A stretch of DNA of 22,413 nt from an uncultured Peptococcaceae bacterium (GCA_913064925.1 CAJYBN010000017.1:1-22413); one strand, 5' to 3'. Shown: positions 8,277 through 15,506, numbered from the stretch's first letter. The notes: generated by a model from the letters alone, not told the origin. Translations and numbers: made by a program.

Positions 8277-9530
8277 TTAAAAATTAATGGAAACTACTCG
8301 TTTTTCTCCATCCCAACCAACAATAGCTCCACAGGCTTCAGCCACGAAACGAATCGGCAGGCAAATCAAGTTATCCTTAACAACAGGGGCAACATCCATC
8401 TTTTTAGACATGCCGTTAGTATATATGTTACTGTCACCGACATTCAGTTTTATAGTGGTGCCACCTGATTTTAACGTAATAGTGTCGCCGGAAATGGATA
8501 GTTCCGCTCCCAGGCATTTCGCCAAAGCGTCGGCAGGTACAAAGCTGCGGCTATTTTCAATAAAAGGCGCCACGGGCAGGTTGATAACAGATGCATTTAC
8601 TTCAGCAACAGTGGAGCCAATACTAAAGTAATCGTAATTGCTTTCCATCGGTAAATCCGGGTCTGCTGCCCATTCCATCAAAGAACCGTCATAATTTTGG
8701 ACACTATTAAAGCCCAGAATCTGTGTGAGCGCGAAATAATGAATTGTGGCTGTAGTACCCGTGTTACAGTAAGTTATTACCGGTGTGTTGGCTGTAATGC
8801 TCTTGGCGGCATAAATTTGTGCCAGTTCGTCAGCGGTTTTATAAGTGCCATCTTCATTTAGGTTATCACTTGCGCTTACCAGGATCGCCCCTGCAATATG
8901 TCCGCTGCGCGCGGCCTTATATTTTTTACCCTGATAATAATCATCGTTGCGGGCATCCAATATAATTGCCGCACCACCAAGTGCAGCTTTTACTTCCTCA
9001 ATGGTTGCCAAGGTATCTTGTTGAACATCAGCTGCTGTAAGCGTGTATTCAGACGGGGTTGGTGTCCCTGGCACAGTTGAGGTTTCGTAACCAGAAGCAA
9101 TCCAAGCGTCAAGGCCGCCGTCCAGTACTTGTGCATTTTGGTGGCCATACATATGAAGCACCCACCACAAGCGGGTAGCATGTTTCAGATCATTGCCAGC
9201 GCTATAAACAACCACCCGGCTTTCCTTGGTCACACCAATTTTGCTTAATAACGCTGAAAACTTTTCAGGCCCTGCGGCCATTTTTTTAACCCCGTCTCTA
9301 TCTTCATAAAATTCTAAGGTTTGTACCGAGATTGCTCCGGGGATATGCCCCGCCTGGTATGCATCTGTGGCTCTGACATCAATAATAACCAAATTTTCTT
9401 CGCTAAGGGCATTTTTTAGTTCCTCCGCGGTTATCAAAGCGTTATGCTGATCGCCAAGTGAGGGTTGAGCTATTAACAAGCAAAATAGCGCCACCATAGC
9501 AAAGCAAAAAGCCCATTTACTCCGCAACAT
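8277..9530 (-). CDS. Secreted tandem rhodanese with C-terminal stalk (CuAO-N-like) domain
   Basis: Predicted exported sulfurtransferase of 417 residues. Residues 1-26 form a signal peptide (basic start, hydrophobic core, cleavage near SLG). Two rhodanese domains follow. In the first (about 31-150, IIDVRATDAYQAGHIPGA) the active-site position holds serine (VVVYSAGND, Ser110), so it is probably inactive. In the second (about 172-292, ILDARNDDYY...SGHIAGA) the loop is YCNTGTTAT with a candidate catalytic Cys255, as in thiosulfate/mercaptopyruvate sulfurtransferases. Residues about 320-417 (SFVPADALAKCLGAEL...LPIRFVAEACGAIVGWD) match the copper-amine-oxidase N-terminal-like, or stalk, domain common on clostridial surface proteins. 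The start ATG follows a purine-rich GGGGAGGAGAAGG on the minus strand. Substrate unknown; extracellular sulfane-sulfur handling is inferred. AT-rich compared with the mur genes. Confidence 0.9.
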   Translation of the reverse strand: MLRSKWAFCFAMVALFCLLIAQPSLGDQHNALITAEELKNALSEENLVIIDVRATDAYQAGHIPGAISVQTLEFYEDRDGVKKMAAGPEKFSALLSKIGVTKESRVVVYSAGNDLKHATRLWWVLHMYGHQNAQVLDGGLDAWIASGYETSTVPGTPTPSEYTLTAADVQQDTLATIEEVKAALGGAAIILDARNDDYYQGKKYKAARSGHIAGAILVSASDNLNEDGTYKTADELAQIYAAKSITANTPVITYCNTGTTATIHYFALTQILGFNSVQNYDGSLMEWAADPDLPMESNYDYFSIGSTVAEVNASVINLPVAPFIENSRSFVPADALAKCLGAELSISGDTITLKSGGTTIKLNVGDSNIYTNGMSKKMDVAPVVKDNLICLPIRFVAEACGAIVGWDGEKRVVSINF

Positions 9531-9683
9531 TTTCCTTCTCCTCCCCTAAAACAAAAATGAAAATAAATATATTGAGTTTATTTTGCTATCACCTTCTTCC
9601 TACAAAATTACTTAATTTATCCTATGCATTCATTCTATAAAAAAAAATGATTTTCCTTTTTTGAAACTATTTAAAAAAATTTT

Positions 9684-9697
9684 TTCATGATCATGAA
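9684..9697. promoter_or_regulatory. 14-bp perfect palindrome between divergent genes
   Basis: TTCATGATCATGAA is a perfect palindrome in the AT-rich 9531-9782 space between the minus-strand rhodanese gene and the plus-strand SpoIIP-like gene. The position suits an operator acting on both. TTGAAA lies just upstream at 9661-9666, but I see no convincing -10 partner. The regulator is unknown. Confidence 0.4.
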
Positions 9698-9782
9698 TAA
9701 CAGATAAAAAATTAAATGTCGCATACTGGCTGCCGCACGGGGAAACCTAGCAATATGCCGGATAACAATGAAGGTGATGGTT

Positions 9783-11012
9783 ATGAGCAGAGTCAAGTTC
9801 AACATTTTTTTAATAACGGTAATTTGCTACATAACCATACTTTTCTGTTGTTTGCTGAGAAATGCTATTGCGGCCTTTCCCGGGGAGGAAAGTCAAGTGG
9901 ATCATGCTGCGGGGTGCACCGTACGCATTACTGACGAAAGCGGTAATTTGGTCACTATGACTGCCCGCAAGGTAAGCAAGGGTGATGAAATCATCACTTC
10001 CACCGGGCAATATTACCGGGTAACTTTTGTCGGGGGGGATAAGGCAAAAGCAAAACTCTTGGGTCAAGATAAAGATTATCTTACCTGGGCTGGTTATTTT
10101 AAAAATTCCCAAACGGTTGCGGTTACTGCGATAAATTGGGGTAACAGATCGGTGGGAGTTTACCATACCCATACTGATGAATCGTATATCCCGACTGACG
10201 GGAAGTCTTCCATTCCATTTAACGGCGGGATTTACGAGGTGGGAAGTGAATTTGTTGAGGCACTGCGGGACCGTGGGGTACAGGTCAAATATTATAAAAC
10301 TCCCCATGACCCCCATGATGCAAATGCATACGCCCGTTCCCGGCGCACGGCAATGGGACTGTTAAAACATAATCCCATTGCCTTGTTCGACGTTCACCGG
10401 GACGGGGTTGACGATCCGGAATTTTTCAAAGAAGAGATTAATGGAGATGATATCGCCCAGCTGAGAATAGTAGTCGGCAGGCAAAATCCTAAAGTGAGCG
10501 CTAATATGGACTTTGCCCGCCGCCTTATGGCCTATGCCAATAAAAAGCATCCTGGATTAGTAAAGGAAATCTTTAAAGCACAAGGCAATTATAACCAAGA
10601 TCTTTTATCCACTTCCATTTTACTGGAGGCGGGTACTTATACAAACAGCAGGGAAATGGCGGAAAGCGGCATGAGACTATTAGCTGAAGCCGTACCGGTG
10701 GTGCTTGGAGTAGATAATCCCGGAGGAATTACCGGCAAGGGGGCAAGCAAAACGGGGTGGAAAGTGGCCCTGTTGCTTACGCTGGTTACCCTGGGGGCCG
10801 GGGCGGTATTTGCCTTCATTAATTTTGGCTGGCAGGGAACCATTGATCGAGTAAAGAATTTGGTGCAGCGCTTGGTAGACAGTGACTTTTGGGCCCGGGT
10901 GGGCCGGGCTGGAACCAGGGGTAAAGAGTACATTCAAGGACCCCTGGCCGGTAATTTTCTCTCAGTTTGGGAGAAATTAAGGCAAACGATAAAAAGGAGA
11001 AACAAAATATAA
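9783..11012 (+). CDS. SpoIIP-family cell-wall hydrolase with a second, C-terminal membrane segment
   Basis: Resembles stage II sporulation protein P, a zinc-dependent amidase/endopeptidase that degrades septal peptidoglycan during engulfment. In 409 residues (from ATG 9783) I see an N-terminal membrane segment (about 7-30), an extracellular region (45-120), and the SpoIIP domain with GVYHTHTDESYIP (His128, His130), HDPHDANAYARSR (His175), LFDVHRDG (His205) and LLEAGTY (Glu282) as likely metal or catalytic residues. A second hydrophobic segment (about 326-348) and a basic tail rich in Arg and Lys follow, so both ends should be cytoplasmic. B. subtilis SpoIIP has only the N-terminal anchor. In-frame ATGs lie at 9768, 9777 and 9783; AAGGTGA (9771-9777) favours 9783. 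It lies alone, not next to gpr as in Bacillus. Divergent from the rhodanese gene. Confidence 0.85.
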   Translation: MSRVKFNIFLITVICYITILFCCLLRNAIAAFPGEESQVDHAAGCTVRITDESGNLVTMTARKVSKGDEIITSTGQYYRVTFVGGDKAKAKLLGQDKDYLTWAGYFKNSQTVAVTAINWGNRSVGVYHTHTDESYIPTDGKSSIPFNGGIYEVGSEFVEALRDRGVQVKYYKTPHDPHDANAYARSRRTAMGLLKHNPIALFDVHRDGVDDPEFFKEEINGDDIAQLRIVVGRQNPKVSANMDFARRLMAYANKKHPGLVKEIFKAQGNYNQDLLSTSILLEAGTYTNSREMAESGMRLLAEAVPVVLGVDNPGGITGKGASKTGWKVALLLTLVTLGAGAVFAFINFGWQGTIDRVKNLVQRLVDSDFWARVGRAGTRGKEYIQGPLAGNFLSVWEKLRQTIKRRNKI

Positions 11013-11214
11013 GAATGACCAGAACAATAATTTCACAGAGAATCCACCCAATTTTCCAGAAATAATTAACCCGGCAGGAAATTTCCGGGTAGTCAAGAGC
11101 ACTTTGGGGGAACCGCTAAATGCTATCAGGCCTTAATATAATTGGCTTTATAGGGATTTCCAATTTCACTAAACTACTAAACTATAACTGACAAGGGTTC
11201 TACACAATTAATTT

Positions 11215-11246
11215 GGGCTCTTTTTTGGTTTTAGGGGGACACAAGG
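11215..11246 (+). repeat. Flanking repeat, copy 2
   Basis: Reads GGGCTCTTTTTT, GG, TTTTAGGGGG, then ACACAAGG. It matches 8091-8122 at nearly every position, apart from the first-block A/G, the AA/GG pair and small indels in the G-run and ACA. Here the stem that makes copy 1 a terminator is absent. Confidence 0.6.
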
Positions 11247-11370
11247 CGTAAAAACCTTCCGGAAAGGCAGTAGGATGAAGGGTTCTCGGGTTTGCAAATA
11301 TATTAATACCCTGGGATGAAAAATTGATTACAGCGAAATGGGAGCATTTTTATTATCCATAAAAGCTGGA

Positions 11371-11376
11371 TATAAT
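11371..11376 (+). promoter_or_regulatory. Likely -10 box for the small lysine-rich gene
   Basis: A perfect TATAAT lies 48 bases before the TTG start at 11424. The matching -35 position (about 11348-11353, TTTTAT) is poor, so activator dependence or another initiation site is possible. Confidence 0.4.
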
Positions 11377-11423
11377 ACTCATATATTTATATTAAGTTTA
11401 TATTAAGCAAAGGAGGTTTCAAA

Positions 11424-11564
11424 TTGTCCGCATCCGAAAGGAAACATCACAAGGAAACAACCTATATAACCACAGGGGTGGACGTAAAAAGAAAAAAGAC
11501 CAACGTTGGCAAGAAGAAGGCGGAAACCACTGTGTTTAATGATGAAGAAACAAAGAACATTTGA
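11424..11564 (+). CDS. 46-residue lysine-rich protein of unknown function
   Basis: Unrecognised small protein beginning MSASERKHHKETTYIT, with a basic centre (VDVKRKKTNVGKKK) and an acidic, Asn-containing end (FNDEETKNI). It has no membrane segment, signal peptide or cysteine, and looks soluble and probably disordered. The signs of a real gene are strong for its size: a perfect AAGGAGG site (11410-11416) seven bases before TTG 11424, a TATAAT upstream, and a terminator starting two bases after the TGA stop. It therefore appears to be a one-gene transcription unit. Neighbours are the SpoIIP-like gene upstream and a broken minus-strand MOSC/ankyrin gene converging on its terminator. No function is assigned. 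Confidence 0.7.
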   Translation: MSASERKHHKETTYITTGVDVKRKKTNVGKKKAETTVFNDEETKNI

Positions 11565-11566
11565 TT

Positions 11567-11592
11567 CGCCCTCCGGGGCGTTTTTATTTTTA
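11567..11592 (+). terminator. Rho-independent terminator of the small gene
   Basis: CGCCC (11567-11571) and GGGCG (11576-11580) form a stem with a four-base loop, followed by TTTTTATTTTTA. It begins two bases after the stop at 11562-11564. The end of the convergent broken ankyrin frame falls in the T-tract. Confidence 0.8.
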
Positions 11593-12167
11593 CCTTTCTC
11601 CCTTTTCCGCTTTCTCAAGCAGGCGCACCACAGCAACATGATTACTTGCTTCGGCAAAAAGCAGGACTATCAATCCGCTTTTGCTGCGCACGTTAAAATC
11701 GGCGCCCGCAAGCAATAGCATTTTTACTATCTCAGTATAGCTGCCATCAAAGCTGTTACGGAATCATCACTTTGGGCATTTGCGTCGGCGCTTTTGTCCA
11801 ACAGGGCTTTTACTACTTCGGCATGCCCATTCCTGGCCGCCAGCATCAAAGCGGTAGCGCCGTAAATATCCTTGGCGTTGGGGTCCATTCCCATGTTTAA
11901 AACCAGTTGTACCATTACGGCATTACCTTCTTGCGCCAACTGCAAAAAGGATTCTTTGCTATAGGTAGTTGCAGATACAGTATCGCCTACTTTTACCTGT
12001 CCACCTTTAACTACGCGCCCAAAGCAGCCTTCGCGGCTTACTATACTTACTATATAAGGGCGCCCATGCTCCTTGGAGTTTTCCTTGCTGATATGCAAAA
12101 TTTTTATAACGGATTCACCAATGCTGACAAAACTGCCGTTTACTAGCTTTGATGGTTCAAGTATTCC
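11590..12167 (-). pseudogene. Broken MOSC-ankyrin repeat gene (5' truncated and frameshifted)
   Basis: The minus-strand frame 12167-11727 starts with a MOSC-like C-terminal half (SFVSIGESVIKILHISKE... then REGCFGRVVKGGQVKVGDTV, aligning with the REGVFARVL-GG-GD pattern of MOSC domains). Ankyrin repeats follow (DPNAKDIYGATALMLAARNG, HAEVVKALLDKSADANAQSD). The frame stops at 11727, but the ankyrin pattern continues in another frame, EIVKMLLLAGADFNVRSKSG and on to a stop at 11590-11592. Compared with the intact repeat, 10 bases are missing between ALMAAI and EIVK near 11734. The MOSC N-terminal half is absent: a stop (12168-12170) precedes, and the only start codon, TTG 12098, lacks a ribosome site and would cut the domain. 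I read this as a decayed fusion gene. A functional short ankyrin protein (12098-11727) is less likely. Confidence 0.65.
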
Positions 12168-12206
12168 TTAATTGTTGTTCTTCAAGCTGAGGTTTTTCGC
12201 ATATAA

Positions 12207-12235
12207 TTGACGTATGTCAAAAACGAATTTATAAT
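12207..12235 (+). promoter_or_regulatory. Near-consensus sigma-A promoter of iscU with a dyad at the -35
   Basis: TTGACG (12207-12212), a 17-base spacer and TATAAT (12230-12235) form an almost ideal housekeeping promoter. The -35 is the left arm of the dyad TTGAC-GTAT-GTCAA (12207-12220), so a dimeric regulator bound there would block RNA polymerase. The 5-4-5 geometry is like that of Crp/Fnr-superfamily sites; this is inferred from pattern only. Confidence 0.75.
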
Positions 12236-12258
12236 AAGCACAGGTAAAATTTTATTAC

Positions 12259-12283
12259 CATGCCCGTGATTATTCACGGCATG
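12259..12283 (+). promoter_or_regulatory. Hairpin in the iscU leader
   Basis: CATGCC-C-GTGA (12259-12269) pairs with TCACGGCATG (12274-12283) with a single bulged C and a TTAT loop. No T-run follows, so it is not a terminator. It lies about 40 bases before the start codon in the predicted leader and could affect mRNA stability or translation. Confidence 0.45.
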
Positions 12284-12324
12284 CAAACAGATAGTCAATG
12301 ACAAAAGTTTTACGGGGTGTGGCC

Positions 12325-12801
12325 ATGAGTGTGTTGGAGTATAACGAGTTAACTATGGATCATTTTCAAAACCCGCGCAATGTTGGTGTGGTTAAAAATG
12401 GCAATGGCTATGGAAAAATAGGCGAACCCGGGTGCGGGGATATATGTGAAATAACCCTGTGCGTGGAAAATGACATTATAGAAGACATAAAATTTAGGGT
12501 TTACGGGTGTGCCGGAGCCATAGCAACTTCCAGTGTGGTTACGGAAATGGCTAAAGGAAAAAGCATTGATTATGCCTTACAATTAACGGATGACGATGTG
12601 GTTGAGTACCTCGGCGGTTTACCGGAAGGTAAAAAACATTGTTCCTTACTGGCCGTACAAGCGCTACACCAGGCCATTTACGATTACCTGTTAAACAAGC
12701 GTCTAGAAAAAGAAGGTAAAGTAAATACAAGAAGCCATTTTGACCGTTTGGCTGACGAAACGTTACAGGAAATACTGCAAAGGGCCAAGCAAAATAAATA
12801 A
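12325..12801 (+). CDS. iscU: IscU/NifU N-terminal type Fe-S cluster scaffold
   Basis: Cytoplasmic scaffold on which iron-sulfur clusters are assembled from sulfur supplied by a cysteine desulfurase. The family pattern is complete: MDHFQNPRNVG, GEPGCGD, YGCAGAIATSS and KKHCSLLAV. Starting at ATG 12325 puts the cluster cysteines at 37, 62 and 106 and the conserved Asp at 39, almost exactly the E. coli IscU numbering (37, 63, 106). This supports 12325 over the in-frame ATG 12298, which has no ribosome site. The 158 residues include a charged C-terminal extension (about 125-158, RLEKEGKVNTRSHFDRLADE). It has its own strong promoter, and no iscS, iscA or iscR lies beside it in the window. Confidence 0.93.
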   Translation: MSVLEYNELTMDHFQNPRNVGVVKNGNGYGKIGEPGCGDICEITLCVENDIIEDIKFRVYGCAGAIATSSVVTEMAKGKSIDYALQLTDDDVVEYLGGLPEGKKHCSLLAVQALHQAIYDYLLNKRLEKEGKVNTRSHFDRLADETLQEILQRAKQNK

Positions 12802-12913
12802 ACTTTTTTATTAACTATAATTTAATTAAAATTTTTTATGAAAATACCCCGTTTAGCGAGTGGCTTCCATATTTTCTACAGCTTCGAGGTCGCCGGTCCT
12901 AGGACATTTCTTA

Positions 12914-12936
12914 AAAAATGTTTGACTAACATTTTT
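12914..12936. promoter_or_regulatory. 9-bp inverted repeat upstream of the sensor kinase
   Basis: AAAAATGTT (12914-12922) and AACATTTTT (12928-12936) are perfect inverted arms around TGACT. The stem is AT-rich, so as a terminator for iscU it would be weak; as DNA it could be an operator. A possible kinase promoter (TTTAAC 12957-12962, 17 bases, TATTAT 12980-12985) lies just downstream, but its -35 is poor. Confidence 0.4.
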
Positions 12937-13028
12937 CAACATTATTTCATATTTTTTTTAACTTTAATTATGCTAGCATTATTATAGGGGAAGAATGTTA
13001 AGCCAATTGCATGAAGGGGTGTTGGACA

Positions 13029-15302
13029 GTGAAAACACTGCCAATCAACAGCCTGCGCATGCAAACCAAGGACAAGCCTCTGGCCAGCCTTCTGGCCCAA
13101 TTCATTATTGTTATTTTGGCCGGCTGCATGTTCTGTGCCATTTTTTTCCGCATGTGGGCGAGTAACCATTATTTGTTGCGCGCGTTTTCAGAATTCTCTT
13201 GCATATTTATCGCCCTGGCCGCTTTCTTTGTGGCCTGGCATACCCACGGTCGCATTGCGCCGGTTAATTACCTGGTCGGTTTCGGTTTATTGGCGGTGGC
13301 TGTATTTGATGCCTTTCATGCTTTTTTTTACCTTGGTTTTGGCTGCAACCCCGCGATTTATGCCGAACCCTCATCGCGTTTCTGGGTGCTGGGCCGTTTA
13401 ACTGAGGCCGCGGTGCTGCTTTTGGCCACTTACCGGGTGTTACACCGGCCTTTCAATAAATGGACAGGTTTGGCGGTTACCATGGCATTTTCCCTGGGTA
13501 CCTCGTGTGCCGTGCTGCACTGGCCCGGTTTGATGCACGAGCTGTTGTCCGAAGGATATGGCTTAACGCCCGCCAGCATCGCCATGGAGTATGCCGTCAT
13601 CGGCTTATTTGCCGCGGGTTTGTATAATATCGGCCGGCAAATCAATGACAGGGACGTGCTCATTTACCGGTACATTTTCCTGGCCCTGCTCATCGCCGTG
13701 CCCGCGGAGTTTTGTTTCATCTTGTCGAGGTCACCGTCCAGTGTTTACGGCTTTTTCGGCTACGTGCTGAAAATAACCCATTATTACTATTTATTCAGGG
13801 GGGTATTTGTGGGGGCTGTCAATTACTCCCATGCACAAGTGGAAGCGGTGGGCAGGTACACTACCGCCATCCTGGACGGGCTGCCTCTGGGCATTGTTAC
13901 ATGCAACCACCAGCGCAAATTGTCCTACGCCAACCAACGGGCTCTGGAGATTTTGGGGTGTGATTTTGCCGAAATAAAGGGCCTGTTGGACCGGCAGGTG
14001 GTAACTAAGTTTCGCATGAAAAAAATAACCGGCCAGAGGTTTTCGGATAGCGCGGCGGACAGTACCAAGCTTCAGAAAAGAAACATAGTGGCCTTGCAAA
14101 AAGGCCGGGGTTACGAGGTAAAGCTGTGGTTTGAGATACAGGACCTGGAAGCCAACGGCTACATGTACCTGTTTGACGAGGTGGAAAAAGAACAAAAACT
14201 GGCCAACCTGGAGCTGCAGATCCAGACCATCATCAACAACATGCGGGATTTTATCCTTGTATTGGATAGGAATGGCTACATTATTATGTGCAACCTGGCC
14301 CTGGCCGAGGCGGTGGAGATACAGGCTCGGGATATCGTGGGCCTGCATATCGACCAATTCAGCGCCTTGGTAAGTTTCAACGGCCCCAAGGAAGGCGGCG
14401 GTAACTGGCGACCCGGCTGCGGGGAGGGAGACGATTGCGAAGCTTCATTTGTTGCCGGGAACGGTAAAAGGGTAGAAGTGTTGGTCCGTGTCGCGCCGAT
14501 CCACAATATCGATGATAAGGTTATCGGCACTATAGTGATGGGAACCGATATCACGGGGTTAAAGCAGAAGCGGCAGCGCATGCAGCAGCAGGAAAAACTG
14601 GCCTCCCTGGGGCAAATGGCGGCCGGGATCGTGCACGAAATTAAGAACCCGCTGACGACCATCAGGGGCTTTGGCCAGCTTATACTAGCCAAGGCCAAAG
14701 ACGAAAACATCAGAAGATACGCGGCCATAATTGATAGCGAAATCAACGCCGTCAACCAGTTTATTGCCGACTTTTTGGCCTTGGCCAAGCCGCGGCCGCC
14801 CGTTCTCAAAGAGGTGTTCCTAAACGGGGTGGTCAGCTCGCTTAAACCCATGCTGGAAAACCAGTTGTTCATGAAGGGCATCAGCTTGCACTTGACCCTT
14901 ACGACCCGGGAGAAACCGGTGCTGGCCGACGAGGTGAAACTTAAGCAGGTGATAGTAAACATGGTCAACAACGCCGTAGATGCCTTGCAGGAAACGGCCG
15001 CGCCCAGGTTGACCATCATTACCGGCTTGGATGAAGCCGCCGGCCGGATGTGCGTGACCATCAGGGACAACGGCAAAGGCATTCCCGGCGACCAGCTGGC
15101 CAAGCTGGGCACCCCGTTTTTCACCACTAAAGAAGGGGGTACCGGCCTGGGATTGTGTATCTGCTACCAAATTGTAGAGGAACACATGGGTAAAATCTAC
15201 GTGGACAGCGCGCCGGGGGGCGGTACAAGCTTTACCATTTCTCTACCGGTGCAGGGCGCGGTGGTCGCCGGCCGGCTGGATCAAAAAGAGGGTTTCGCCT
15301 AA
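13029..15302 (+). CDS. Orphan membrane sensor histidine kinase (MASE3-like, PAS, PAS, HisKA, HATPase)
   Basis: Sensor kinase of 757 residues. About 240 N-terminal residues form seven or eight membrane segments resembling the MASE3 sensor domain (VFDAFHAFFYLGFG...SRFWVLGRLTEA). Two PAS domains follow (about 275-390, TTAILDGLPLGIVTCN; about 395-515, IINNMRDFILVLDRNGY). The H-box GIVHEIKNPLTTIRGFGQLI has the phosphorylated His536, then come the N-box VNNAVDAL, the G1-box DNGKGIP and TPFFTTKEGGTGLGL. GTG 13029 follows AAGGGGTG (13013-13020) with good spacing; ATG 13011 has no ribosome site. No response regulator is adjacent, the usual layout of kinases feeding the Spo0F/Spo0A phosphorelay or Spo0A directly. 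The sporulation role is inferred from architecture and context. The ligand is unknown. Confidence 0.92.
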   Translation: MKTLPINSLRMQTKDKPLASLLAQFIIVILAGCMFCAIFFRMWASNHYLLRAFSEFSCIFIALAAFFVAWHTHGRIAPVNYLVGFGLLAVAVFDAFHAFFYLGFGCNPAIYAEPSSRFWVLGRLTEAAVLLLATYRVLHRPFNKWTGLAVTMAFSLGTSCAVLHWPGLMHELLSEGYGLTPASIAMEYAVIGLFAAGLYNIGRQINDRDVLIYRYIFLALLIAVPAEFCFILSRSPSSVYGFFGYVLKITHYYYLFRGVFVGAVNYSHAQVEAVGRYTTAILDGLPLGIVTCNHQRKLSYANQRALEILGCDFAEIKGLLDRQVVTKFRMKKITGQRFSDSAADSTKLQKRNIVALQKGRGYEVKLWFEIQDLEANGYMYLFDEVEKEQKLANLELQIQTIINNMRDFILVLDRNGYIIMCNLALAEAVEIQARDIVGLHIDQFSALVSFNGPKEGGGNWRPGCGEGDDCEASFVAGNGKRVEVLVRVAPIHNIDDKVIGTIVMGTDITGLKQKRQRMQQQEKLASLGQMAAGIVHEIKNPLTTIRGFGQLILAKAKDENIRRYAAIIDSEINAVNQFIADFLALAKPRPPVLKEVFLNGVVSSLKPMLENQLFMKGISLHLTLTTREKPVLADEVKLKQVIVNMVNNAVDALQETAAPRLTIITGLDEAAGRMCVTIRDNGKGIPGDQLAKLGTPFFTTKEGGTGLGLCICYQIVEEHMGKIYVDSAPGGGTSFTISLPVQGAVVAGRLDQKEGFA

Positions 15303-15425
15303 GCCGGGTGGCGCGTCCCTGCTGCTGCGGGCCGGATGGCGGAACCGCGTGTGGCGGGACTGCTTCTTCCGTATCCTGGAAGGGAAAATGAAGCTTTTTT
15401 GAGAAAAATGACATATCCCGCAGTT

Positions 15426-15460
15426 TGTGATTGACATCACATACGCATTCAATTTATACT
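15426..15460 (+). promoter_or_regulatory. uspA promoter with a Crp/Fnr-type operator on the -35
   Basis: TTGACA (15431-15436), an 18-base spacer and TATACT (15455-15460) form a strong sigma-A promoter. The perfect palindrome TGTGATTGACATCACA (15426-15441) is centred on the -35 itself. It equals the core of the Crp/Fnr-superfamily consensus (TGTGA-N6-TCACA, as for B. subtilis Fnr and E. coli CRP). With the centre about 33 bases before the likely transcription start, repression fits better than activation. Rex sites (TTGTGAA-N4-TTCACAA) are a weaker alternative match. Confidence 0.75.
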
Positions 15461-15506
15461 ATAGATAACAATAATATAACTAAATGGTCGGGGAGGTTAA
15501 AGATAC

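Larger units (their letters stand above)
11013..11423. other. 411-bp intergenic region after the SpoIIP-like gene
   Basis: I see no convincing gene here. A stem ACCCGG/CCGGGT (11069-11074 and 11085-11090) lacks a T-tract, so it is a weak terminator candidate. A 23-codon hydrophobic frame starts at ATG 11119 (MLSGLNIIGF...) but has no further support. The second flanking repeat lies at 11215-11246, followed by the small palindrome TTCCGGAA (11257-11264). The promoter of the small gene at 11424 ends the region. Confidence 0.5.

Noticed and set aside
11727..12098. Intact 123-residue ankyrin protein
   Set aside because: Ankyrin sequence continues in another frame beyond its stop, and its TTG start lacks a ribosome site and cuts a MOSC domain.
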